The notes beneath the pieces are model-generated. The model was not told the DNA's origin and did not search any database. It worked only from the letters and a program-made list of their open reading frames with translations. A stretch of DNA of 64,000 nt, taken from contig CP036424.1 of NCBI GenBank assembly GCA_007745835.1, positions 620,001 to 684,000 on the forward strand, given 5' to 3'. Source of the stretch: Planctomycetes bacterium MalM25. GTDB lineage: Bacteria; Planctomycetota; Planctomycetia; Pirellulales; Lacipirellulaceae. Position numbers and translations under genes: made by a program. Positions 19,093 to 27,131 of this stretch are shown in pieces. Numbering within the stretch: position 1 is the stretch's first letter; each line of letters begins with the position of its first letter.

Positions 19093-19896
19093 ATGTCGAG
19101 CCGTCGTTTGCGTCTGTTGTCCGTTGGTTTGGCGATGTCGGTCGGGCTGCTGGCGGCCCTCCCGGCCCGCTCCCAAGAGGGGTCCGCCGCCCCCAAGCGG
19201 GAGTCGGCCAAGATCGAGGCCTACACCGGCCCGCCGATCTACCTGCCGACCGGCGACGCCCCGCCCGCCCCCGCGCAGGTGCAATCGAAGGTCGTCACGG
19301 AGAACTTCCCGAACACCGAGACCGTTCGTTTCGAGCGGCGGGTCGTCAAGTACTCGGACAACTCGATTGTCAGCGACGGTTCCCACAAGGAGTACTACTC
19401 CAGCGGCCAGCTGTACGTCTCGGGCGAGTACTCGGTCGGCAAGGCGATCGGCAAGTGGACCTACTACCACCCCAGCGGGAAGGTCGCCAAGGAGGTGACC
19501 TTCAAGGATGGCAAGCCGGACGGGCCGGTCGTGGTGAACTCGCCCGAGGGCAAGCCGATCGCGCGTCGCGAGTACGCCGAGGGTCGCCGCGCCGGCACGT
19601 GGGAGAGCTTCACCCCCGACGGCGAGCAGAAGCTCCGTGAGGAGCGGTACGCCGAAGGCAAGGCCAACGGCGAGTTCAAGGTTTGGTACACGAACGGGCA
19701 GCTCCGCCAGCAGATCAACTTCGTCGACGGCAAGCGAGAGGGCCTGGCGACCGAGTGGAGCCGGGTCGGCGACAAGCGTGCGGAGGTCAACTACCGCGAC
19801 GGCAAGAAGGACGGCGTCGCGACGATCTACGGGCGCGACGGCAAGGTCGTCAAGCAGACCTACGAGGCGGGCCGGCTCGTGTCGCGCGAGGGCTGA
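19093..19896 (+). CDS. Secreted MORN-type repeat protein (YwqK-like)
   Basis: A 267-residue exported protein. It has a signal peptide (RLRLLSVGLAMSVGLLAALPARSQ), a proline-rich linker, and about seven MORN_2-type repeats of roughly 22-24 residues, for example KEYYSSGQLYVSGEYSVGKAIGKW, TYYHPSGKVAKEVTFKDGKPDG and VWYTNGQLRQQINFVDGKREG. Such repeats form an extended beta-hairpin stack and are found in proteins labelled YwqK-type antitoxins, but that label says little about function. The ATG chosen is the one directly before the signal peptide; a frame-internal ATG 21 codons upstream would add a charged leader. A TAGAAT box at about 19025-19030 may be its -10. Confidence 0.8.
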   Translation: MSSRRLRLLSVGLAMSVGLLAALPARSQEGSAAPKRESAKIEAYTGPPIYLPTGDAPPAPAQVQSKVVTENFPNTETVRFERRVVKYSDNSIVSDGSHKEYYSSGQLYVSGEYSVGKAIGKWTYYHPSGKVAKEVTFKDGKPDGPVVVNSPEGKPIARREYAEGRRAGTWESFTPDGEQKLREERYAEGKANGEFKVWYTNGQLRQQINFVDGKREGLATEWSRVGDKRAEVNYRDGKKDGVATIYGRDGKVVKQTYEAGRLVSREG

Positions 19897-20010
19897 GACG
19901 CACCACACGCGTTATTGGCGTTCCGGGAACCAGCGCTTAGGGTTGGTTAGGCCCTAAGTTGAAGGCCCGGAGTCCGCCAGTAGCTAGCGAAGCACCACGA
20001 TTCAATCGAC

Positions 20011-22041
20011 ATGCCCGAAGATCGCCCCCACGACTCGCCGCCTCCTCAGGGCGAGGGCCCTCGCACCGGGTCCCGGCCTGCGGGGCGTCCTTCTCAATCG
20101 CTGCTGCTCATCGCCCTGATGGTGCTGGCGCTCGGTTTCCTGTTCGCTCAGGCGTTCACGCAGGTCGCCGACATCGATTACGGCTTCTTCTGGCGGCAGG
20201 TCGAGCAGGGCAACGTCGCGAAGGTCGAGGTCTCCGGCCAGACGCTGCTGGGCGAGTTCAAGTCGCCGCCGCTGCCGCCCACCAAGGAGGGGGAGGAGCC
20301 GAGCACCGACCCGCTGCCCAAACGGTTCGCGGTCGTGCTGCCCCCGGAGGGGCTGGACGACACGCTGAAGGCGAAGCTGGTCGAGCTGAACGCGGGGCCG
20401 AGCTACACGCTGCCGTTCAACCTGGACGCGCTGCTCACGCTCTTGTGGCTGGCGCTGATGATCGGCATGGCCTATTTCATGTGGACCTTCATCCGCCGCA
20501 CCCGCGACCAGATGGTCGGCGGGGGGATGCTGGGCGGGGTCACCAAGAGCCCGGCCCGCCGGTACGAGGTCGAGGAGGGCGAGGAGAAGACCTTCGAGGA
20601 CGTCGCCGGACTGAAGGGCGTGAAGAAGGACCTGCAGGAGATCGTCGATTTCCTGAAGGAGCCTGAAAGGTTCCAACGCCTTGGCGCGCGGGTCCCCAAG
20701 GGCGTGCTGCTCAACGGTCCCCCCGGCACGGGCAAGACGCTCCTCGCCAAGGCGATCGCCGGCGAGGCGGGCGTGCCGTTCTATTCGATCAACGGCTCGG
20801 AGTTCATCCAGCTGTTCGTGGGTGTCGGCGCCAGCCGGGTCCGCGACATGTTCAAGACCGCCAAGGCGACCGCGCCCTGCATTTTGTTCATTGACGAGAT
20901 CGACGCCGTCGGGCGTCAGCGGGGCGCCGGCCTGGGCGGCGGGCACGACGAGCGCGAGCAGACGCTCAACCAGATCCTCAGCGAGATGGACGGCTTCACG
21001 CCGACCGAGACCGTCATCGTCATCGCCGCCACGAACCGGCCCGACGTGCTCGACCCGGCTCTGCTGCGCCCGGGCCGCTTCGACCGCCACATCACGGTCG
21101 ATCGCCCCTCGATCGAAGGCCGCGAGCAGCTGCTGGAGGTCCACACCCGCGGCGTGCCGATCGCCGACGACGTCGACTTCGTCAAACTGGCCCGCGCCAC
21201 GGTCGGCATGACGGGCGCCGACATCATGAACCTGGTCAACGAAGCCGCCCTGTGGGCGACGCGGCACGACAAGCGGTTCGTCGACAACGACGACTTCGAG
21301 TACGCACGCGACAAGCTGCTGATGGGCGACACCCGCGAGGACGTGCTGACCGAGAAGGAGAAGCAGGTCACCGCGTTCCACGAAGCGGGGCACGCGATCC
21401 TCGGCTGGCTCATCCCCAGTGGCGCCCGCGTCCACAAGGTGACGATCATCCCCCGCGGACGCGCCCTCGGCGTGACGCAGTACGTGCCGACCGAAGACCG
21501 GCACAACATGTCCGAGAGCGAGATGCGCGCCCGTCTCGCGATGACCCTCGCCGGTCGCTCGGCGGAGGAGCTGGTCTTCAGCGAGTTGAGCGCCGGCGCC
21601 GAGAACGACCTGAAGCAGGCGACCAGCCTGGCCCGCAAGATGGTCGCCCACTGGGGCATGAGCGACCGGATCGGCCCGGTCGCCTACCACGCGGGGCACG
21701 ACGACCCCTTCCTCGGACGCGAGATCGTTCAGGAGACCCGGCCCTACAGCGACCACACGGCCCGCGTCATCGATGAGGAGGTCACGCGCACCCTCACCGA
21801 GGCGGCCGAGCTCGCCCAGCGGGTGCTCGGCGAGAACCGTCAGAAGCTCGAGGCCTTGGCGATGGCCCTGCTGGAGCGTGAGGAGGTCGACGAGGACGAG
21901 CTCACCGAGCTGATCGGCCCCGCCGTCGAGCCGGCGGACTCGCCGCTCGGTCCGCCCGACCCGGCGTACCTCGACCCGGCGGCGCTCGCGGAGGCGCTCC
22001 GCGAGAACGCCGAACGAGACTCGCAGGACGACCCCGCTTAA
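20011..22041 (+). CDS. ftsH: ATP-dependent zinc metalloprotease FtsH
   Basis: A 676-residue membrane-anchored AAA+ protease that removes misfolded and short-lived membrane and cytosolic proteins. It has a proline-rich N-terminal tail, a first transmembrane segment at about residues 31-50, an extracytoplasmic domain, and a second segment at about 130-152. The AAA domain carries Walker A GPPGTGKT (about 233), Walker B ILFIDEID and the second region of homology [19 protein letters not shown]. The zinc site HEAGH is at about 457, followed by the peptidase domain. The C-terminal tail is acidic. The length is within the normal range. It precedes ppk1 on the same strand with a 244-base gap. Confidence 0.97.
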   Translation: MPEDRPHDSPPPQGEGPRTGSRPAGRPSQSLLLIALMVLALGFLFAQAFTQVADIDYGFFWRQVEQGNVAKVEVSGQTLLGEFKSPPLPPTKEGEEPSTDPLPKRFAVVLPPEGLDDTLKAKLVELNAGPSYTLPFNLDALLTLLWLALMIGMAYFMWTFIRRTRDQMVGGGMLGGVTKSPARRYEVEEGEEKTFEDVAGLKGVKKDLQEIVDFLKEPERFQRLGARVPKGVLLNGPPGTGKTLLAKAIAGEAGVPFYSINGSEFIQLFVGVGASRVRDMFKTAKATAPCILFIDEIDAVGRQRGAGLGGGHDEREQTLNQILSEMDGFTPTETVIVIAATNRPDVLDPALLRPGRFDRHITVDRPSIEGREQLLEVHTRGVPIADDVDFVKLARATVGMTGADIMNLVNEAALWATRHDKRFVDNDDFEYARDKLLMGDTREDVLTEKEKQVTAFHEAGHAILGWLIPSGARVHKVTIIPRGRALGVTQYVPTEDRHNMSESEMRARLAMTLAGRSAEELVFSELSAGAENDLKQATSLARKMVAHWGMSDRIGPVAYHAGHDDPFLGREIVQETRPYSDHTARVIDEEVTRTLTEAAELAQRVLGENRQKLEALAMALLEREEVDEDELTELIGPAVEPADSPLGPPDPAYLDPAALAEALRENAERDSQDDPA

Positions 22042-22285
22042 TCGGCCTCGAGGCCCGTTATTTAATGGCTCGCCGGGCCCTGCAGAACCATGTGCGGGCG
22101 GGGTGGTGTAGGATTAATAGCCTTTTGTGCCCGTTCCCCTAGTTCTCGGGGGGGTCGGTTTTCACGGACCGATTAAAAAGTCGGCACAATAGGCGCAAAC
22201 CACCTAAACTGCCAAACTGGGCCCGCCTCGCGACGGGTCGGTGTGAAGCCTCCCCGAAGCCCGACGGGGCCTCAGCAGGGACCAC

Positions 22286-24499
22286 ATGAGCACGCTCGAA
22301 TACCAGCCGCAGCACTTCCTCAACCGCGAGTTGAGCTGGCTGGAATTCAATGCGCGGGTCCTGGAGGAGGCGGCCGACGAGACCAACCCGCTGCTGGAGC
22401 GGGCCAAGTTCCTCTCGATCTTCTCGTCGAACCTCGACGAGTTCTTCATGGTCCGCGTGGCCGGGCTCCGCGAGCAGGCGTTCGGCGCCATGGCGCCGCA
22501 GGACCCGCCCGCCGACGGCCAGACCGCCATCGCGCAGCTCAAGCAGATCGTCGGCAAAACACGTGGCCTCGTCGCCAAGCAGTACGAGTGCTGGAACGAG
22601 TCGGTCCGCCCCGCCCTGTCGGCGGCGGGCATCCGTGTGCTGAGCGAGGACGATCTGTCGATCGACCAACGCCGCACGGTCGACGCCTACTTCCAGCACC
22701 GGGTGCTGCCGGTCCTCACGCCGATGGCGATCGACCCCAGCCACCCGAGCCCGAGGTTCCACAACCGCGGTCTCTACCTCGCCGCCAAGCTGCGGCGGCT
22801 GAAGGGGATCGGGCCCGAGCTGATGTTCGCGGTCGTCCAGCTCCCGCAGATGATCCCCCGGTTCGTGCCGACCGAGCCGGGCCAGCGGAGCGACTTCCTG
22901 CGGATCGAGGAGGTGGTCGCCAACCGGTTGCCCGAGGTCTTCGGCGGGTACGAGATCCTTTCGTGCGGCGCCTTCCGTGTGACGCGCGACATGGACTACG
23001 ACCTCCTCGACGAGGAGGGCGACGACATGCTGCGGGCGATCGAATCGCGCCTCCGCCAGCGCCAACAGAGCGAGGCGGTCCGGCTCGAGGTCTCGACCGA
23101 CCTGGACGACGAGCTGCTCGCGATGCTCGTCGGGCAGGAGGAGCTCCGCGTCGCGCCCGAAACCGACGCGCCGGCCTACGACGAGGTTTACCGCGTCGAT
23201 GGCCCGCTCGACCTGACGTCGCTCATGGGTCTGGTGAAGCAGGTCGATCGGAGCGATCTGCTGCACCCCCGTTTCACACCGCACACCCCCGCGAACCTGG
23301 CCGAGGACAAGGACCTGTTCGAGGAGATCGATCGGGGCGACATCCTGCTGCACCACCCGTTCGATTCGTTCCGGCCGGTGGTTCGATTCATCTCCCGCGC
23401 GGCGGACGACCCGGATGTCCTGGCGATCAAGCAGACGCTCTACCGGACCAGCGGCGACAGCCCGATCATCGACTCGCTCATCAAGGCGGCCGAAGCGGGC
23501 AAGCACGTCACCGCCCTCGTGGAGCTCAAGGCGCGTTTCGACGAGCAGAACAACATCTCCTGGGCGCGCAGCCTGGAGCGAGCCGGCGTGCACGTCGTCT
23601 TTGGTTTCATGGACCTCAAGACGCACTGCAAGCTCGCGTTGGTTGTGCGTCAGGAGGGCGATCGCGTGCGCCGTTACGCCCACCTCGGCACGGGCAACTA
23701 CAACCCGAGCACGGCCCGCCTGTACACGGACGTCGGCCTGTTCACCGCCGACGAGACGATCACCGACGAGGTCTCCGCCCTCTTCAACTTCCTCACCGGC
23801 TACGCGCAGCACAACCAGTGGAAGAAGCTGGTCGTGGCTCCGCAGGACCTGCACGATCGCACGCTCGCGTTGATCGCCGAGCAGGCCGATCGCGCCCGCC
23901 GCGGCAAGAAGTCGTGGATCTTCGCGAAGCTCAACTCGCTGGTCGATCGCCGCACCATCGAGGCGCTCTACGACGCCTCCCGAGCCGGCGTGCCGATCGA
24001 CCTGGTGGTCCGCGGCGTCTGCTGCCTCCGCCCCGGCATGCCGGGCGTGTCGGAGACGATCCGCGTGCGGAGCATCGTCGATAAGTTCCTCGAGCACAGC
24101 CGCATCTTCGTGTTCGGATCCGGCACCAGGCAGCAGGTCTTCCTGAGCAGCGCCGATTGGATGCCGCGCAACTTCGAACGCCGTGTCGAGGTGATGTTCC
24201 CGATCGAAACCGGCGAGCTGAAGCAGCGGATCGTGAACGAGATCGCCCCGGTCTACCTCCGCGACAACCAGCGGGCCCGCCTCCTCGAATCGACCGGGAA
24301 TTACACCCGATCCCGGCCCGCGGCCAACGAGGCGCCACGCCGAAGCCAGCTCGACCTCTGCCGCCTCGCCGAAGGCGCTCCGCCCCCCGATGACGCCGTC
24401 GAGGGCGCCGCCAAGCCGGCCAAGCCCAGCGGCGGAAGGAGCAACGGCGTGCGTGGCGAAGGGACGAAGAAGCGTTCTCGCAAGAACCGCTCGCGCTGA
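22286..24499 (+). CDS. ppk1: Polyphosphate kinase 1
   Basis: A 737-residue enzyme that reversibly transfers the terminal phosphate of ATP onto polyphosphate. The N-terminal segment FLNRELSWLEFNARVLEEA and SNLDEFFMVRVAGL is typical. The phospholipase-D-like catalytic halves contain HHPFDSF, IKQTLYRTSGDSPII, ARFDEQNNI and HLGTGNYNPSTARLYTD, the last carrying the histidine that is phosphorylated, and later SSADWMPRN. A basic, low-complexity tail of about 30 residues (RSRKNRSR at the end) extends beyond the usual domain. It is 244 bases downstream of ftsH and probably has its own promoter in that AT-richer gap. No exopolyphosphatase gene is adjacent. Confidence 0.96.
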   Translation: MSTLEYQPQHFLNRELSWLEFNARVLEEAADETNPLLERAKFLSIFSSNLDEFFMVRVAGLREQAFGAMAPQDPPADGQTAIAQLKQIVGKTRGLVAKQYECWNESVRPALSAAGIRVLSEDDLSIDQRRTVDAYFQHRVLPVLTPMAIDPSHPSPRFHNRGLYLAAKLRRLKGIGPELMFAVVQLPQMIPRFVPTEPGQRSDFLRIEEVVANRLPEVFGGYEILSCGAFRVTRDMDYDLLDEEGDDMLRAIESRLRQRQQSEAVRLEVSTDLDDELLAMLVGQEELRVAPETDAPAYDEVYRVDGPLDLTSLMGLVKQVDRSDLLHPRFTPHTPANLAEDKDLFEEIDRGDILLHHPFDSFRPVVRFISRAADDPDVLAIKQTLYRTSGDSPIIDSLIKAAEAGKHVTALVELKARFDEQNNISWARSLERAGVHVVFGFMDLKTHCKLALVVRQEGDRVRRYAHLGTGNYNPSTARLYTDVGLFTADETITDEVSALFNFLTGYAQHNQWKKLVVAPQDLHDRTLALIAEQADRARRGKKSWIFAKLNSLVDRRTIEALYDASRAGVPIDLVVRGVCCLRPGMPGVSETIRVRSIVDKFLEHSRIFVFGSGTRQQVFLSSADWMPRNFERRVEVMFPIETGELKQRIVNEIAPVYLRDNQRARLLESTGNYTRSRPAANEAPRRSQLDLCRLAEGAPPPDDAVEGAAKPAKPSGGRSNGVRGEGTKKRSRKNRSR

Positions 24500-24666
24500 G
24501 CCGATTCCGCCTTGCCCGTCCCCGAACGGGCTCCTAAGCTCCTCCCGGCCGCTCAACCCGGGCGGCGGAGAGGCAGGCGGCTCTCCGACCTCAAGACGCC
24601 TTCGAGTTCTGCACCCCCGATCCATCGCACCGCGGCGTCTTCTCCCGATCTTTCTGGAGGAGGCAG

Positions 24667-24993
24667 ATGGAACCGCTCACTCGCGTGCTGACGATGCTCA
24701 CGCTCTCGGTGGTGGCGACGCAAGCGGTCTACACGCTCACGGTCGCCGGCCTCTGGCTGTACGTCGCTGAGCGATTCGTCTGGTGGGCCGTCTTGGGCGG
24801 CGCGATGACCGCTCTGCTGACCGCCGGATCGTGGTGGGTGGTTCAGACAACACGCCCCACGGCGGTATCGCGGAGCGATGGAGAGGCCGCGCCCGCCCCC
24901 CCGGGCATCGCCGGGCGGGTCGGGCCACGGGCCTCTCCGTTGGATCAAGCCCGCGGGTTGAACCAAGCCGAGGGCTCACGGCGGGTCGCTTGA
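24667..24993 (+). CDS. Small two-helix membrane protein
   Basis: A 108-residue protein without a recognised family. It has two hydrophobic segments: residues of about 8-30 (LTMLTLSVVATQAVYTLTVA onward) and about 38-58 (WWAVLGGAMTALLTAGSWWVV). The C-terminal 45 residues are low complexity. The start has a very strong ribosome-binding site (TGGAGGAGGCAG directly before the ATG), which is the main reason to accept it as a gene. The C-terminal part is encoded by a palindromic GC-rich repeat (24880-24938), so the protein may have been extended by repeat insertion. It converges on the Hint-domain gene with seven bases between stop codons. Confidence 0.6.
   Translation: MEPLTRVLTMLTLSVVATQAVYTLTVAGLWLYVAERFVWWAVLGGAMTALLTAGSWWVVQTTRPTAVSRSDGEAAPAPPGIAGRVGPRASPLDQARGLNQAEGSRRVA
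24880..24938. repeat. Imperfect GC-rich palindrome inside a gene end
   Basis: GGAGAGGCC at 24880-24888 is mirrored by GGCCTCTCC-type sequence ending at 24938, with further complementarity between GCCCGCCCCCCCGGGC and GCCGGGCGGG inside. It lies in the last third of the small membrane protein gene and is read through as coding sequence. Confidence 0.45.
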
Positions 24994-25000
24994 CGGCTGC

Positions 25001-26794
25001 TTAGCGGCTGGCTGTCAGGCCCACGGCGGGCTGGCGTGGCGTGTTGTCGTGGACGAGCACGCCCGCCTCGCCGACGTAGTAGTTCGCTGCTCCCTCGACG
25101 ACGAGGTTGTGCGCGGTCCGGTCGGCGTGGTTTTCGACATGGTCCAGCTCCAGCGGCCCTTTGACGGTGCTCAGCACGTCGCCCGCGGCGAGGTCCTTGG
25201 CCATCGTCCAGCCCGCGCCGATCACCCAGAAGGGGTGCCCGATGGTGGCGACGATCGTCTCGCCGCCGGCGGTGAGCTGGACGGTCGGACTCGGTTCACG
25301 CACGGTCGTATCGATAACCGAGCGGTAGACCAGCCCGCCGACGTGCGGGTCGCGCGCCAGCACCAGATCGCCCGGCTCGAGGTCCTCGATCGCCGTCTTG
25401 CCCGTGCGGGTCCAGACCGGTGTGCCGGCGATAAAGCACTCGCAACGACGTTCCGGTGGGGCTTCGACGTAGTAGTCGATTGTATCGAAGTCGTAGCTGC
25501 GATCGTACTGCGGAGCGTACCGATCGTAGCCCGAGTGCTCTTGCCAGTGTTTCCACCAGGCGACCGGGTCCTCGCCGGCGTCGAGGCCTGAGATAGCGCG
25601 CAAGACCGGCAGCACACGCGAGTTCATCTCCTCCGAGGTCTTGTTGTGCGCGGCCACCTGCTCTTCGAGCTTCTGGGACTCCAGGCGGAACTCGAGCTCT
25701 GGCAGGATCGTGCTCATGCGCGTGTCGTACATCACGCGCGCCCGGGCTGCTGCCCAATCCGCTTGAGTCACCAGTCGATCGTTGCTGGGCAGCTGGTTCA
25801 CCGCGGCGGTCCAGTGTCGGCGGTGGTCGGAGTGGACTTCGCGATCACGGTGGAGCAAGCGGTGCTCATAGGTGAGGCTCCCCTGGGCGTCGCGTGTGAT
25901 GGTCGCTTTGCTCTCGATCGGGGCGATGAGCGCTGAGAGCAGCAGCGGCATCGTGTCGAATTCGGGTCGCGATTTGAGGAGCTCGGTCGCTTCGCTCCGT
26001 ATCGCCTCGTCGCCGAGGATCGCGGTCCGACAGAGCGACGCGGTCACCTCGACCTCATCGAGGCGATCGACCGCGTCGAACCAAGCCCCGATCAACTGGC
26101 GTGAGCGTTCCGCCGCGGCGGCGCCCGGCTCGGCGGCCAGCCGCTCGACGCGGCGTTCGATCGGCTCGATCGCTCCCGCATCGAGTTCGGTGCTCAGCAC
26201 CGCGAGGACCTCTTCCCGCACGGTGTGCCGTGCTTCGAGTTGCCGGAATCGCTTCTCCCAAGCGTTCGCGGATCGTTGCAACTCCCGGGCTCGTTCGCTC
26301 GCCTGGGCGGCGAGGGTCAGGTCCCAAAGCTCGCCGTCCCGCCAGCCGGCGTTGAGCCGTTTGAGCGCCTCGGGGTGCTTGGGGCGTTCTTGGAGCACGT
26401 TCAGCCAGTGGGCACGCGCCTCGTAATCGAGCCCCTGCTTCTCGCACCAGCGGGCCAAGCGGAGCGAGCCCCTCTCCGGGTCGGCCTTCTCCGACAGCTC
26501 GTGGTAGGCCTCCAGCCGGGGGTCTTCGGAGGCGAGGTGCTGCGCGTAGTCGACCGGCAGCCAGCGGCCGTCGATCCGAACTTCGCCGAGCTCGGCCCGC
26601 GCCGGCTCGTAGTCGGGCGCGTCGGCAACGATCGCTCGCATGAGGGATTCGTGGTCGGCCGATTCGGAGCCGAGCGAGGCTTCGATCGCCTCGTGGTAAC
26701 GCCGCTCGATCTCCGCTTGGTCGGATGCTCGAACCCCCGAGTTCAATACCAGGGCCAGAGCCATCCCTAATAGACAACAGCAGTCCCGTAGCAT
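25001..26794 (-). CDS. Secreted protein with C-terminal polymorphic-toxin-type Hint domain
   Basis: A 597-residue exported protein. The signal peptide is LLGMALALVLNSGVRAS. The middle region has helical, TPR-like pairs (LARWCEKQGLDYEARAHWLNVLQERPKHPEALKRL). From C453 (CFIAGTPVWTRTGKTAIEDLEPGDLVLA) to about residue 590 there is a complete Hint module of the PT-HINT type, with GHPFW and the terminal HNLVVEGAANYYVGEAGVLVHD block. Hint domains self-cleave. In polymorphic toxins a toxin follows, but here only about a dozen residues remain. The ATG at 26792-26794 has a good AAAGGAG ribosome site. Its function is unknown; self-processing or anchoring is possible. Confidence 0.85.
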   Translation of the reverse strand: MLRDCCCLLGMALALVLNSGVRASDQAEIERRYHEAIEASLGSESADHESLMRAIVADAPDYEPARAELGEVRIDGRWLPVDYAQHLASEDPRLEAYHELSEKADPERGSLRLARWCEKQGLDYEARAHWLNVLQERPKHPEALKRLNAGWRDGELWDLTLAAQASERARELQRSANAWEKRFRQLEARHTVREEVLAVLSTELDAGAIEPIERRVERLAAEPGAAAAERSRQLIGAWFDAVDRLDEVEVTASLCRTAILGDEAIRSEATELLKSRPEFDTMPLLLSALIAPIESKATITRDAQGSLTYEHRLLHRDREVHSDHRRHWTAAVNQLPSNDRLVTQADWAAARARVMYDTRMSTILPELEFRLESQKLEEQVAAHNKTSEEMNSRVLPVLRAISGLDAGEDPVAWWKHWQEHSGYDRYAPQYDRSYDFDTIDYYVEAPPERRCECFIAGTPVWTRTGKTAIEDLEPGDLVLARDPHVGGLVYRSVIDTTVREPSPTVQLTAGGETIVATIGHPFWVIGAGWTMAKDLAAGDVLSTVKGPLELDHVENHADRTAHNLVVEGAANYYVGEAGVLVHDNTPRQPAVGLTASR

Positions 26795-27062
26795 GACCCG
26801 ACTCCTTTGTGTGCGACGCTTGAAAAGGGAGACTGCCTCCCGATTGTAGGCGTTTCGATACACACGCCGCGCGTTATTGCACACGGCCCAACTCTTGGCC
26901 TAGATGTTAAAATGGGCAATCTCGTTGGCGTGAGCTAGCGCTCCGCCATGCCTCTTCGGGCGGCGGTTTCTTATGCGCGCCCAAGCCCGGCCGTCCTGCG
27001 GCGACGACGCCTGGGGGCTGGTCCCGCGTGGCCAATGCCAAGTCGAACAGCGCCGACGGCGC
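26795..27062. other. Intergenic region between the pfkA terminator and the Hint-domain gene
   Basis: No credible gene. The first 20 bases hold the ribosome-binding site of the Hint-domain gene. AT-richer sequence around 26900-26925, with TTAAAATGG on the plus strand and CCATTTTAA on the minus strand, is the likeliest place for that gene's promoter. The rest is GC-rich and unremarkable. Confidence 0.5.
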
Positions 27063-27100
27063 AAAGAAAAACGGAGCGGGCCGCCAATCGGCGACCCACC
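27063..27100 (-). terminator. Rho-independent terminator of pfkA
   Basis: On the minus strand a GC-rich stem (GTGGGTCGCC, loop GATT, GGCGGCCCGC) is followed by TCCGTTTTTCTTT. The stem covers 27077-27100 and the T-run 27063-27071. It lies about 32 bases after the pfkA stop codon. Confidence 0.75.
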
Positions 27101-27131
27101 CCGCGGGAAGATAGCTTGGGGGGCTCGGCGC

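Noticed and set aside
25001-25438. Intein inside the secreted protein
   Set aside because: There is no C-terminal extein and no host domain interrupted. The module matches the polymorphic-toxin type of Hint domain.
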